Shown here piece after piece: positions 19,001 to 28,247 of a DNA stretch of 64,000 nt. This DNA comes from Trypanosoma brucei gambiense DAL972 (Eukaryota; Euglenozoa; Kinetoplastea; Trypanosomatida; Trypanosomatidae). The position numbers and the translations under genes are program-made. The DNA lies in the NCBI RefSeq assembly GCF_000210295.1, contig NC_026735.1:569749-633748 (forward strand), given 5' to 3'. A model generated the notes under the pieces. That model was not told where the DNA came from, searched no databases, and worked only from the letters and a program-made list of their open reading frames with translations. Each line of letters starts with the position of its first letter. Position 1 is the first letter of the stretch.

Positions 19001-20102
19001 GACCTCCTTCACCTTCGGCTTGCCCATCGCTTATAATGGAAGCTCGCAGCTTGTTAGTCGCTACCGGCCGGGAGGCAACACCAAGATCATCACTCTTCAC
19101 CTCACCTGGCTTCTCCGACGGCACAGGTACATTGTACACAATGGCGTAGCTCTCATTTGCAGATCCGATAGTTTCATAAATGGCAACCGTACCCTGATCG
19201 CTTCCAGCAATAAAACCATTCCTTGTCGGTACAATGGCTAACACTGCCGGATTCACAGCACCCTCGGTGGTGGAGGGTGGAACAGGAAGAATACGCCTAA
19301 AGACACCGGCTTCAATCAACAACAACTCACCATTCTGCGTCGAAGCAACTACACGATCTCTCCCAACCCAAGAATGAGTTAAAAAGTTCGACGTCCGTTC
19401 CCGCGCGAAAGATATATGAGGCTGAATCCTCAGTACGCCCTCCTGATAGCGGTAAAAATACATGAACCCGAATCCCGACACGCCGATCAGTAGCGGATCA
19501 CTGGGACAAACGGTCACACATGTCACGTGAGACATCGACGTGGTGGAGCTCTGCGCGGCAGTGGTACGGGCCCCGGATGACAAAGATCCAGGAGCGGCAT
19601 CACTTTCATTATGTGCTTCACATATCTCCTGCAACCCAAAATCAGCCACTACGGATGTGGAAGCCAGAGGCTTCGACCGCTCCCAGTTCCAGAAGAACAG
19701 TCGCCACTGGGGGGCACCACCCTGCGTGACGAGGTGGCGACCATCGGCACTGAAGTCTAGGGCGGTGAAGCGATCACCTTCAAGGTCAGGAACAGTCAAC
19801 ACCTTCCGCCGTTTCCGGGTAACAGTGTCAAATACCTGAACTTGTGGTGCTGCACCGCTTTCTGCCATGGCAATGAATTTCTTATTTGCACTTACCGCAA
19901 GCGCCGTGATGCCTCCGCTCCGCTGACTTGTTTCAAAGAAGCGCTGAGTGTTCGTATTGAGGTTGTGCATCGCGGCCGTCTTTCCGATTGGGTAGAGAAG
20001 TGTTCCCTCTTCAACCCAACAAACGCAACCAGAGACGTCAGCCTTCACGCCGAAAGCATGGCGCTTCACAAGCGTTCGATCGTGACCTTTCCTCTCCTCC
20101 AT
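16080..20102 (-). CDS. CFAP57: CFAP57-like flagellar protein: WD40 repeats plus long coiled coil
   Basis: The 1340-residue product starts with WD40-type repeats over about residues 1-770. Early motifs such as ALAVSANKKFIAMAESG, RKRRKVLTV and THSWVGRDRVV match the N-terminal beta-propellers of CFAP57/WDR65 in order. A very long heptad-rich coiled coil follows (about 790-1310), with many E, K, Q and R. In other organisms CFAP57 links inner-arm dyneins and the nexin-dynein regulatory region on the axonemal doublet. The length is close to that of animal CFAP57 (about 1250). The ATG at 20102 is followed directly by coding sequence, and a pyrimidine tract near 20271-20290 with an AG near 20255 lies upstream. 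A role in flagellar beating is inferred from the family. Confidence 0.87.
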   Translation of the reverse strand: MEERKGHDRTLVKRHAFGVKADVSGCVCWVEEGTLLYPIGKTAAMHNLNTNTQRFFETSQRSGGITALAVSANKKFIAMAESGAAPQVQVFDTVTRKRRKVLTVPDLEGDRFTALDFSADGRHLVTQGGAPQWRLFFWNWERSKPLASTSVVADFGLQEICEAHNESDAAPGSLSSGARTTAAQSSTTSMSHVTCVTVCPSDPLLIGVSGFGFMYFYRYQEGVLRIQPHISFARERTSNFLTHSWVGRDRVVASTQNGELLLIEAGVFRRILPVPPSTTEGAVNPAVLAIVPTRNGFIAGSDQGTVAIYETIGSANESYAIVYNVPVPSEKPGEVKSDDLGVASRPVATNKLRASIISDGQAEGEGGQDAPAKPLFVINDITQGKISSTTESSPTVSGKGIRPAQLRLEAGRPEPRKDNSVVHLCIDQTEETVAMVTHGGQILAFNFASDWSKVSAEEPPTVLHVCQPFHIGGIIGLDCSVKKPYLATSGVDQSVRIWNTSTHRLETCEYFTSQPGALAIHPNGLYLVVCFPDKVRVLSILWNGLRERRVINLRNTTDVKYSVGGSYFAVAHGNIIHLYNSLTCDVHGQLRGHPQKINCFQWCATSPYPTDNSIISSSLDGIVINWNISEMRKETEYADKKHQFRYITADDRTLWAVSEPTSIAMDVQWKSTLHEMDRYTTSDIAANAAVTEYEFVESKVTSLLIAPKQRMLFGGMDDGSVKFMSFPLQVGVQEVPIVAHMGPVGRMVLSHDESTLYTISSDGTLFIFDAREDGRPLQRDLGYFSDDVLVLASEVEDHDITIESLRHTTEKLRTDIESDEKRRNHEQNTRLRERADEFKNELDTLDAEYEALLNAKAEQERAFVAVKLEKEGESAPQLEGLEREGQAEVQRLEDLCAELQHKLDQSTFVYEREVEDLLAEIQRHQEEDHDRFKDVVSKREKGLQKLEQQVQRTKANNAEVRQRLELDTDAEVMNVEKQNQAELNAIRERYLRMKGEGAIMRKNTLRMQKETDVHNSELQVLDNAKATLTEQLSELNETMAQLHQDIDERDAIIGEKERKIYDLKKLNQELEKHKFVLDYRIRQLKSQMEPRQREIAREHQRISERNVELDNLHGNNIALRQNIEELKAELAQQQQQIKQTLSHMKDFETYKSRVKRDIGEIAPAMQDAAMLRDVVERLYQRHVVARDGQRAAQVGQEIKDEFKSQVEYLSTSVEALSRKCEADQEQHRCEVSGMMMENLTLIREIHELRAELADLRNVSVTVADEGKRHAMLEERGKQGPPGRVALPTGLAGVKRPELLWELEENRKALKSIRDHVESLQQMLASLAPPKSAIVSLPPLV

Positions 20103-21517
20103 TTTGTAAACCTAATATATGTTTACGCTATATGCTTGTGGGTAAGGATGAGACAAGTTGAGTTTCTCTCCTTCAGCTGAAAAAGACCAACACGGCCCAC
20201 TCCTGAGTCCCAGGCTCCCTTTTCTGCTCTCTAATTTTTGTACTGATTTTAACTTGCAGGGGACGCATCAAAGAGAGAAGCAGAGATAGATTAAAAACAC
20301 ATGGTAGAGAAGGTCCAATGGGGCAAAAACATTGTGCAATGGCAACAAAAACACCGGCAACATCACGCGAAGCGATGTCCGTTTGTGACTAGTAGGAGAG
20401 AACCCTTCGTCTTATCTCTTATCCATCAAACACCCTGCATACACCAACAGAAATGGCGATATATCATTCTGCTCTTCGTTGTTCCAGCACCACATTTGAA
20501 TTATAAATTACCACATCTCAAACATGTTAGCGTCTTCATCCATCTTTCTCAGTGGTTGCTGGTTCAAATAATCTGTGAGCCGGCGGGAACAGGTGGCCCA
20601 TTAGCCATTACCAGTTTCTTTAACCGCTCACTCCCCTTCCCCCCTCAGAAAAGGAAAAAAAGAATCAGCACACTACCAACTGCATGATTACGATCTAAGT
20701 GACAAACCAGTGGTACACCAGCAACCAGAAACCTCTCCGGAAATGGCGGTACCACGTCCCGTATTGTGGAGGAAGAGAACGCTTAACTCAAAAAGGATGA
20801 AAGCAACCTCACTGAGTGGTAGCATTACTGTGTTAAAGGTAGAAACAAACGAAACCGAAAGAATCATTGTTCATGGAAAGGTTTACGACAATGACTAGGC
20901 ATGTACGAGGCACACGCGCATATTGCATACAGTTGGCTTGCATACGGGTGTGATGGCTACAGTGCCTTTAAAAGAAAAAGAGAGTTAATGCACACGGTGC
21001 GATACCAGAACGTCACTTCCCCCTCTTATGGTTGGAATGTACCATTTCACTTTCCACCTTCGTCTAACGCCATGAGCAACGAGCTCCACCATCATAACTA
21101 CTTCGTTTTCCCTCCCCTCCCCATAGGCACAACCTGCAAGACACCGTGACAGTCCAATGAGGGGAGCACGACATAAGATGACGCACGTAACGATTAAAAG
21201 AGTTGGTGCCACGGCGAAAGTAAGCTCCTGACGCGTGCAGCCTTCAATAGGAAAGCCGTCGTCCACGGAACACTTTAAATGGAAAATACACGTAACACAT
21301 GCACAGCAGCGATAAGAGGGGGCAGTAGTATACGTCACAGCACCGTGACACATACACACCCGAGTCCCCAAAAAGCAACCTTCTTAGCGGCATTGCTACT
21401 CTCCAAGCACACACCCTACGGACATTTTCCCGACCCCTCTATTTTCTGCTGATGTCACGCCCGCTTTCTCCAACGCAACACCGCAAAAATGCACATACGA
21501 ATAGAGCTACGTGGCAC
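20103..21517. other. Long spacer between Tim50-like gene and CFAP57
   Basis: 1.4 kb. It holds the CFAP57 acceptor (about 20255-20290) and a second strong pyrimidine tract on the minus strand at 20647-20663, which is followed at once by AG but only by frames of 21 codons or fewer. A plus-strand frame of 62 codons (20710-20898) runs against the direction of transcription and has no family signature. No gene is supported. Confidence 0.5.
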
Positions 21518-22528
21518 TCAAGAAGCGCTACTGTGCTTGTACTTCTCACCAATGAAGTAAAACACCCCACGCGCCAACTCATCAGGCAGCTGCCGGAAGG
21601 CCAAATGGCACGGTATTTCCTTGATGTCCTTGTTGCGCCGCTTCGCATCCGCGAGGTACTCCTTCACAGGCAGTCCTGACTCATGTAAATCTTGAATAAT
21701 CGCCTTGAGTGTACGCAGCGCATTGTCGTTCGATGGGTAGTCCTTCCCCGTATCCATATACTCAGCACGAATAAAGTCATCTACAAGGATGGCATTAGCA
21801 TTGCAATTTCGGACGCTCAGCGGCCGGTTTTCAACGATAAGTGTGTCTTCCAGCGGGCGTTTCAACCATAAAATGTTCTTCTCGTAATAGTTGTCACCCG
21901 TAAACCAATCTCTGTTGCGGACGATACATTGCGACACCCGTATACCCGACGGGTCGATCACGTTCAGCACCTGTTGCATGTACCGTTCGCTGCATGCTGA
22001 CCACAGCACAACCTCCGCATCTATGAACGAAAGATAATCCAACAACTCCGCCAAGTAGGGTCGTGGTACCAAACCAGCCTTCATGCGGAACGCCTTGTCC
22101 CCGTACGATACAATTGTCTCATCAACATCCAGTACGACGGTGAGCCGACTTCGATAGTTTTTTTTCTTCGGGCCTATAAGCCCTAATAATCTCTTCTGCT
22201 TCTCCTGCAACGACCACAACTTCGAGCCAGCCAACATAATTGCCACAAGGGTGGCCAACACGTAATAGCGAGCCCCACGATCATACATCATGCGTACCCA
22301 GTACTCTTTCATCCGCTTTGCACCATAGAAGCGATCGTCCGTGTAATCCTTCCACGCATTCTCCTTATTGGCATACATGTGAATAGGAGAGGCACTACGT
22401 GTAAAAATGTGTGCATCCGTATTTGTCCCTCCTTTTGTGCTGGCACCCTGCGAGAAGGCCGACTGCCACTGACGACCCAATACGCCGGGCGCGCTGCGGG
22501 AAAGCCGGTGCAGACAGCGGCCATACAT
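21518..22528 (-). CDS. Tim50-like FCP1/NIF-domain (HAD) protein of the mitochondrial inner membrane
   Basis: The 336-residue product begins with a basic, acid-poor sequence (MYGRCLHRLSRSAPGVLGRQ) that fits a mitochondrial presequence. A membrane span is at about 88-105. A CTD-phosphatase-like (FCP1/NIF) domain follows: VVLDVDETIVSYGD at 131-144 with the HAD nucleophile motif DVDET, VLWSACSERYM near 174-184, RDWFTGDNYY near 206-215, and ILVDDFI near 247-253. This order of presequence, one span and NIF domain is that of Tim50, the TIM23-translocase receptor. The usual late DNS/DNR motif appears as VENRP (232-236). A Tim50 with phosphatase activity has been described in T. brucei; whether this is that protein or a paralogue I cannot decide. 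C-terminal 80 residues are extra and charged. Confidence 0.75.
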   Translation of the reverse strand: MYGRCLHRLSRSAPGVLGRQWQSAFSQGASTKGGTNTDAHIFTRSASPIHMYANKENAWKDYTDDRFYGAKRMKEYWVRMMYDRGARYYVLATLVAIMLAGSKLWSLQEKQKRLLGLIGPKKKNYRSRLTVVLDVDETIVSYGDKAFRMKAGLVPRPYLAELLDYLSFIDAEVVLWSACSERYMQQVLNVIDPSGIRVSQCIVRNRDWFTGDNYYEKNILWLKRPLEDTLIVENRPLSVRNCNANAILVDDFIRAEYMDTGKDYPSNDNALRTLKAIIQDLHESGLPVKEYLADAKRRNKDIKEIPCHLAFRQLPDELARGVFYFIGEKYKHSSAS

Positions 22529-23114
22529 GGCTATAGCCGGTGGTCGTTAGCAACTTTGTGTAGTGACAGAGTAGCCTCTCTCCACCGCCTTCCCTCCCTT
22601 CCTTTTTAGAGGGTGGTAAATCATCAGGCGGTAAATAATAATAATAATAATAAGAACGAATAAAAAAGTCAAGATACAGAATAACGTTTGTACGTGCGCA
22701 CACGTGTGTGACAGGGAGGAAAAATGTATTCTCTATAATAATTTAACTACTCCAGAAGACGGACGACCCTTCAAAATCAGCCTCCGCGCACGCACGCTAC
22801 CAACAACAAACTTTCGTGCAAATGATGCGGCGTGTACTTTAACACACAGACACACACCAACTTTTGGCGGCATTTGCAGGAAAGAAGGAAAACTAATGAA
22901 CTTCACACACATATGCACAACAAAAGTGGAAATCAGCAGCTCAAACAACAGCCCCAATGCCCTCACTCAAGAGGACAAAGCACTTTTTCATTACCGCGGG
23001 GAAGTAAGCCCACCAGTTTGAAGGGTGCGGATCTGAATGAGTAATAAAGAATATATATATGTATATATAAGTAATGGATTGATATCGCTTGGCCTACCAC
23101 TTTCTACAACCGCC
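22529..23114. other. Spacer between VKOR and Tim50-like genes
   Basis: 590 bp with an (AAT)n microsatellite at about 22633-22653 and a (TA)n tract near 23050-23068. Probably the VKOR 3' UTR and the Tim50-like 5' flank. No gene seen. Confidence 0.5.
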
Positions 23115-23555
23115 TCAATCGACATGAACCCGACCAGTCTGACTCCTCCACCGCACCGCCAGGGCAAACGTGATAAAGTTGATCGCATACATTGAGCAGC
23201 AAACCACACATAAATCTTTCAAAATAAACACCAAAACAAATAGCAACACAACCGATAAGACACAGCTACACGCACTTAACCACAATAAGAGAAGAGAACA
23301 CCTGCATGCCATCAACTCTATCATATAGAAAGCGATACCCAACAATGCGTTTGACACTTCCGGTAATCCAACCAGCCGGGAAATGGAGCGGTACTCGGAG
23401 GTGAAAACACGGGTGCATGAAAACATCCCGACATCGCAGTAGGCACGGTACGTATCACCATATCTTTGCGCCCTATTTGCTTGCAACTCCACGTAGTAAG
23501 CATAGCATGACAACAATAAGTTGGTCATGATGAGGAAAGGCGGAAGAAGTAGCAT
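23115..23555 (-). CDS. VKOR: Vitamin K epoxide reductase (VKOR) family membrane thiol oxidoreductase
   Basis: The 146-residue product matches the VKORC1 core over its whole length. An N-terminal span is followed by YRAYCDVGMFSCTRVFTSEY, with loop cysteines 40 and 47 and the conserved Ser/Phe after them. A central hydrophobic pair follows (VSNALLGIAFYMIEL near 67-81), then KDLCVVCCSMYAIN with the active-site CxxC at Cys116-Cys119. Human VKORC1 has the same order: two loop cysteines, a small-residue/GxxFY span, then DFCIVC. VKOR enzymes pass electrons from a thioredoxin-fold partner to quinone across the ER membrane. As trypanosomes are not known for vitamin K-dependent carboxylation, a role in disulfide formation or quinone redox in the ER is the better guess. 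An ordinary splice-leader context upstream was not resolved. Family call is strong, role is inference. Confidence 0.85.
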   Translation of the reverse strand: MLLLPPFLIMTNLLLSCYAYYVELQANRAQRYGDTYRAYCDVGMFSCTRVFTSEYRSISRLVGLPEVSNALLGIAFYMIELMACRCSLLLLWLSACSCVLSVVLLFVLVFILKDLCVVCCSMYAINFITFALAVRWRSQTGRVHVD

Positions 23556-24625
23556 TGTGAAGTTTGTGCAGAATCAGTTACAGCAGCTCTATGCTCCGGC
23601 GAACCTTTCGTTTACTTTGTTCCGCTCACAACCTTTCGATTAATGTACAACTGCAAACGTTTCCTCACCACACCTTCTCCTTCGGTTTCAGTTTTCGTTC
23701 AGTTTAATGCCTTCAGTTTCTTATCGTGATACCACTTCACTTTTATGTGATTACAACACACACACAAGCATGCGAATGACACCGATAGAGCTTCGATCGC
23801 TTTAGAGATTACCTAAACCAACGAACAGTGAGATAAAATTGAGGGTGAAGGCGCTAAAAAAAAAAAAAGAACGTAGCAAAGGAGATTTATGGCAACAACC
23901 ACGTCACACAAGTAGGGTAACCAGAGCAAAAAAAAAAAAAAGAACAAAGCACAGACCAGGAAGGACGCAAAACGAATGGCAAAAAAAAAACATATTGTGA
24001 CCAATGGTACTGAGGCAGACAACAATTATTAACGTTTAAAGGGAAGGAAAACGCTAACATATCCGTGCGACATTGACGCCACCCCCATGTTGTACAGCTC
24101 TCATGCGCGCATACCCTTCACTTGAATCCTTCACGGCAGGTTGTCACCACCTACACACACACATAGTCGCTTAGGAGCGTACGCATGACACCAGCTCTAA
24201 AAAAGAAAAACGCTTCCCACACATGTGAAAGTGCACAGAGGTACCGATCTCACGACGGCAAGAGGGCAGGACGCAAACAATCATCAGGATATTGGAAGGA
24301 GTACACAACACCAACTGCAACGTCCCCTTAGCAGTGTAGTGGGAGAATGGATGGGAAGAAGCGGTATGCAAATAAACAGTAAAGACGTAAATAGAAAACA
24401 GGCGACTTCCACACCGGTAACCGTGGCAGAGTTTCACGTTTTCTGTGGACGGCTTGACCGCCCCTTCGATTACCTCACTTCATTTTCCTTTATGTCACTA
24501 CCGTCGGCATTTCCCTCCCCAGTGGTTACGGTATGGAAGCGCTCCATGAATTCCTCTACCCTACTTTTTGTCCATGCATTTCCCTGCCGGACAATGCCCT
24601 CATCACTACCACTGGGTGCACACGG
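23556..24625. other. Spacer between TXNDC9-like and VKOR genes
   Basis: About 1.07 kb. Several A-rich runs on the plus strand (23857-23883, 23925-23990, 24030-24050) are pyrimidine tracts on the transcribed strand and probably serve VKOR processing. Minus-strand frames here are pyrimidine-tract translations (poly Phe/Leu) and not credible proteins. Confidence 0.5.
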
Positions 24626-25384
24626 TTATTCGCATTCCTCCTGCTTACAGTTAACTGCACGTAGGATGCGCTCACCGAGGAGTTCCTTGTCCAGCAGGCC
24701 ATCTTCGCCTATGCAGCCCTCAAAACCGTAAATACGGTCGACTGCAACGTCGTTATGAAATAGCACGCAGCAAGGCAACGTTTTAATATGCAACCGCTCA
24801 ACAAGAAAGGGTGATTTCTCTGCGTCGATCTTCACAAACTTCACGCTTAACATCATCCGCGAAAGTTCAAGCAGGCGGCTGTCCATTACACGGCATGTTT
24901 CAAAGTCCTTGTGATAGAAGTGCACGCAGACGTCATCACTCCCGCCCTTCTCTCGCACAACAATGCTAAAGAACTCATCTTGCGATATCTCACGGTATTG
25001 TCCATGTTGCTTCTGCCGCCACTCTGCCACCTTTGCGTGATGTTGCTGCATTTGGGCCATGCGTCGCTTGCGGAGCTCCTCCAACTCCCCATCATCGTCG
25101 CTGTCATTTCTGTCTTCTATGTGCGTCTGACCGCGTTCCTTTCGTTCTTTTTCCTTTTCTGTCGCTGGATCGTACGCGGGGAGTCCGACCTTGCCATTGT
25201 TGTTATTACCTTTATTCATCATGGCCTCCACCTGACGACGGTGTGTTGGTACCACGTCATTGAGGTCACGGTTACGGATGTACTCTTTCGTGTTCATTTC
25301 CTCAATGGCGCTTGTCAGGTTCTGGTTCGCCTTGAGGTTTGAGGCCTCATTGACCACACCGCTGCTTTTTCCTGAGCCGAGCAT
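24626..25384 (-). CDS. TXNDC9 / phosducin-like protein 3 homologue
   Basis: The 252-residue product has a helical, charged first half (RKRRMAQMQQHHAKVAEW near 110-127) and then HGQYREISQDEFF, the junction typical of TXNDC9. The thioredoxin-fold half shows VCVHFYHKDFETCRVMDSRL near 153-172, KFVKIDAEKSPFLVERLHIKTLP near 185-207 and YGFEG near 220. The CxxC redox centre of true thioredoxins is absent, as in the family. TXNDC9/PhLP3 proteins act with the CCT chaperonin in tubulin and actin folding. The N-terminal ~100 residues, with an Asn run and an acidic patch, are less conserved. Length is near the human protein (226). Confidence 0.82.
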   Translation of the reverse strand: MLGSGKSSGVVNEASNLKANQNLTSAIEEMNTKEYIRNRDLNDVVPTHRRQVEAMMNKGNNNNGKVGLPAYDPATEKEKERKERGQTHIEDRNDSDDDGELEELRKRRMAQMQQHHAKVAEWRQKQHGQYREISQDEFFSIVVREKGGSDDVCVHFYHKDFETCRVMDSRLLELSRMMLSVKFVKIDAEKSPFLVERLHIKTLPCCVLFHNDVAVDRIYGFEGCIGEDGLLDKELLGERILRAVNCKQEECE

Positions 25385-25906
25385 AGCCTTCGCCGAAACC
25401 GAGATTTCAGTTGTAACTGCGGTCTAATGCTTCACAACGAGACTCCTTCTTGTTCCTTCTCGTCCTTGATCACGAAGGATTGCTTTCTTTCTTTCAAGAC
25501 CCTCCTCACTTTTCACAATATTTCCTTACCTGCTGTAGCGGCGGTTATGTCACTCCCCTACAGTGAGTACGTGAGGCGTTGCAAATTCACCCCAAACCAG
25601 TTTGCACAAGCGGGCACAAAATAATGACAGCAGGAATAATGCAAAGGATAGGAAAAAAAAAATAATGCACACAGCAATAGCGCCCATCAGTCCGTCAGGG
25701 ATATGAACTTAGCAGTAGAGGCCTAAGTCATAAATAAAAAAGAAAGTTCCCTCCCGATAACACCAACAGCGAAGGGAAACTAACACCGAAGTTTCGTAAA
25801 CAAGGGAGAAAAAATGAGTAGTGAATGAGAGCCACATAAAGCCCTGCTGTGGGGCGTAAGTTGTATTTTAAATCTTTTTTTTAAAAAAATCTGCGCAACA
25901 AATTGG
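25385..25906. other. Spacer between phosphatase and TXNDC9-like genes
   Basis: 520 bp. A purine-rich plus-strand run near 25645-25672 would give the TXNDC9-like gene a long 5' UTR. Poly-A/T runs near 25875-25890 lie in the phosphatase 3' end region. No gene seen. Confidence 0.5.
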
Positions 25907-26815
25907 TCACGCAACACCCAAATCACGCTGGTATTTCTTCAACTGCTGCCGGAATCCCGCATTTGGGGAGGCAACAGGCCGTTTACGCTGGATAAGTGCG
26001 ATTACACTGTCCGCTGGCATACGCAACTTTCTAATAAGATATGCGGCAGCAATTGTTGGAGCACGGGATATACCGGCCCCGCAGTGTACAAGCACAGAGG
26101 AGCATTGCCCCACAATCGCTGACTCAATAAAGTTATACGTCTTCTCGAAAAAAATTGAAATGTTGTAATTAGGTGCATCCTGCGCAGGGACCGTCATGTA
26201 TTTGAAATCATTGGGGAATCGTGGAAGTACATCAATACAACAAAGTATATGCGTCACTCCTCGCTGCTGCAGAAGAATTTTGTTTGACGCTGGGTGATAG
26301 GAACCAATAAATAAACCTGGCACAACCTCATGCATGCTCTGCACTTGGTACATGTTGCCCTGCAGGAAGAGCGGTTGTTCAGCACCAGGGGAGAGCGGAA
26401 TTTTTGTACCACACTCCCATAGCGCATTCACTTCAGCAGCCCTATCCGCATAGGCCTCTAGCATAACATTCCGAAGATCTGAACGCGTGCTTTCTACTAA
26501 ATCCAACTGCACAGGTACGTTAGTGACAGCCATACGATATCGCTCTAATGCCTGGTCGACAGTGGATGATAAAAGAGCATTAGAGGAATCCAATGCGCCC
26601 TTTTTCGCAGCCATTGAACGTTCTTCACCCACACTAATATTGCAACTAACAGATGGCACGGCTTCTGAAGAACTGTGTTGCGAAATAAAGCGTATAACCG
26701 CAAAAACCTTTTCAACATCAACCATCGAAACCCCGAATCCCTTTCCAAGCTCAGGAGACGTTCCGGACACCCCCGGTCGCTGGCGGTTCATTGCAGATGC
26801 ACCCCGTCTCACCAT
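25907..26815 (-). CDS. Dual-specificity protein phosphatase
   Basis: The 302-residue product has a phosphatase domain at about 160-300. It starts MHEVVPGLFIGSYHPA and continues with GVTHILCCIDVLP, a likely general acid in the AQDAPN segment (Asp213), and the signature VLVHCGAGISRAPT, with Cys245 as nucleophile and Arg251 (CX5R). The C-terminal KRPVASPNAGFRQQLKKYQ is the usual family end. Enzymes of this class remove phosphate from Ser/Thr and Tyr. The N-terminal 150 residues have no recognisable domain. No membrane segment or signal is visible, so it is probably cytosolic. The gene borders the second copy of the uL11m-VAP-lectin block. Confidence 0.87.
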   Translation of the reverse strand: MVRRGASAMNRQRPGVSGTSPELGKGFGVSMVDVEKVFAVIRFISQHSSSEAVPSVSCNISVGEERSMAAKKGALDSSNALLSSTVDQALERYRMAVTNVPVQLDLVESTRSDLRNVMLEAYADRAAEVNALWECGTKIPLSPGAEQPLFLQGNMYQVQSMHEVVPGLFIGSYHPASNKILLQQRGVTHILCCIDVLPRFPNDFKYMTVPAQDAPNYNISIFFEKTYNFIESAIVGQCSSVLVHCGAGISRAPTIAAAYLIRKLRMPADSVIALIQRKRPVASPNAGFRQQLKKYQRDLGVA

Positions 26816-27218
26816 ACTTAAACTGATAAAAAAACAGCCTTAACTACAAAAGGGATATGCCTAAAAAAAAACCTAAATAAAAGATTCAAATACAGCACAA
26901 AAGTAAGGTTGACAACGAGCTTGCGGTGCACACACCAACCCGTAAACGAATAACAAAGCACATCAAAAACACAAAACTACCAAGACAATCGATAAGGTAA
27001 CTGTATGCCACGCCAACCAGTTGCAGCGCAATGCTCATACTGGCAAACGTGGCACACGCTGCGCCAAGGCTCACACTATCAACAGTGATGTAATCGACAG
27101 AGCGTTACCAAATACATCACCACGACAGGACACAGCACACTACGGAACCCGCAACATTACGATATAGCTGCAAAACAAAACAACAGGAAAAACAATTACT
27201 GTATATCCACAACACCGG
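26816..27218. other. Junction between phosphatase gene and duplicated block copy 2
   Basis: From about 26881 on, the sequence matches the start of the window (position 1 onward). The duplication therefore begins at or before 26881, about 65 bp upstream of the phosphatase ATG. The short stretch 26816-26880 is the phosphatase 5' flank and lacks a match inside the window. Confidence 0.6.
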
Positions 27219-28247
27219 TCACAGCTGCGCCCCATCACGCGTCCAGTACACCTCCCCACTCATTGCAGGCTCGTCCATCTGCTTCCGCTTCTCACCTTCA
27301 GGGAGTCGGTAATTCATAAAAACAATACGCATCTCCTCTGGCGTCATGTCCTTCACCCAACCTCGTGCATTCAAGTAACGTCGAGCAAGTTCCCGCTCCC
27401 TCAAATCACGATGATAAGGGCTCAGTGGGTGGCTCGCTCTCCACAGGGTATCCAGTAAACAGGGGTCACGCAAACCCTCCTCAATCTGTTCATCCGTCAG
27501 TGGTGACATATTGGGCCGGTGCAACCGCTCAATCAGTGGTGCCTCTTCAAGTTCACGCTGCCTCAACGTAGTATATTGTTCCATGTGTATACGCCTGTAC
27601 CTTTCGCATTCCTCCGTGTACTGCTGCTCAGTCATATCTTTCACGGGGGAACTGTAAGGTGTATCTACGCCAATGAAACAAACACCCATCCGCCTGGCTT
27701 GCCCAACAACGCGTCGTACACGGGTCTCCAGTAACGGGTACTCTGGACGTCCCCAACACAACGGTTTCATTTTCGCTATTTCGTATGCCATCTCCAATGT
27801 CATCAGAGCACAGTAGTGCCCTCGCAGCGGCACAGGTCCCGTCTCCCGCCGCTTCTTCCGAAGTGCACGCAGAATGAACCACGCAGTAGGTGGCGGTTCA
27901 ATTGTAAAAAGATACGATTTGTCAAAGTACACTTGGATGCGAACAATCAGCTCGACATCTTCCTTGAAGTGTGGCTTCGTCCGGTCATTGAACACCTTCG
28001 CAAAATCCATCGCCTTCAGCCCAAGTTTCGAAAACTCTTGTCCCACGGGAGGACCCGTCGCCGCCTTCCCAGCCTTAATAAAGAAACGCCAGTTGTGCAA
28101 TACACGCTTCCCAGGAAATTCAGGTCGCCCAAATATATCCCTCGCCTTCTCAACCACCAAAGCTTCAGGCAGTCGGTTTGAACCAGGTTCTACACACACC
28201 GTCTTGGGCCGTGCCCTTAGTTGAAGGACGCCACACGCGCGGAGCAT
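27219..28247 (-). CDS. uL11m: Mitochondrial large-subunit ribosomal protein uL11 (L11), copy 2
   Basis: Second copy of the uL11m gene described at 340-1368, also 342 codons, with the same L11 signature (AGKAATGPPVGQEF near residue 58) and long C-terminal extension. It differs in Arg for Gly in the RYR(G/R)IHM segment and in Glu-Pro for Val-Ala near the C-terminus (MDEPAMSG here). All three changes are in the extension and the L11 core is unchanged, so both copies should be functional. The same pyrimidine tract and AG precede the start. If both copies are real the organism has a duplicated mitoribosomal gene; otherwise the two are alleles. Confidence 0.88.
   Translation of the reverse strand: MLRACGVLQLRARPKTVCVEPGSNRLPEALVVEKARDIFGRPEFPGKRVLHNWRFFIKAGKAATGPPVGQEFSKLGLKAMDFAKVFNDRTKPHFKEDVELIVRIQVYFDKSYLFTIEPPPTAWFILRALRKKRRETGPVPLRGHYCALMTLEMAYEIAKMKPLCWGRPEYPLLETRVRRVVGQARRMGVCFIGVDTPYSSPVKDMTEQQYTEECERYRRIHMEQYTTLRQRELEEAPLIERLHRPNMSPLTDEQIEEGLRDPCLLDTLWRASHPLSPYHRDLRERELARRYLNARGWVKDMTPEEMRIVFMNYRLPEGEKRKQMDEPAMSGEVYWTRDGAQL

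Noticed and set aside
20710..20898. 62-codon plus-strand frame
   Set aside because: Runs against the direction of all other genes, lacks a plus-strand splice signal that I can see, and has no family pattern.
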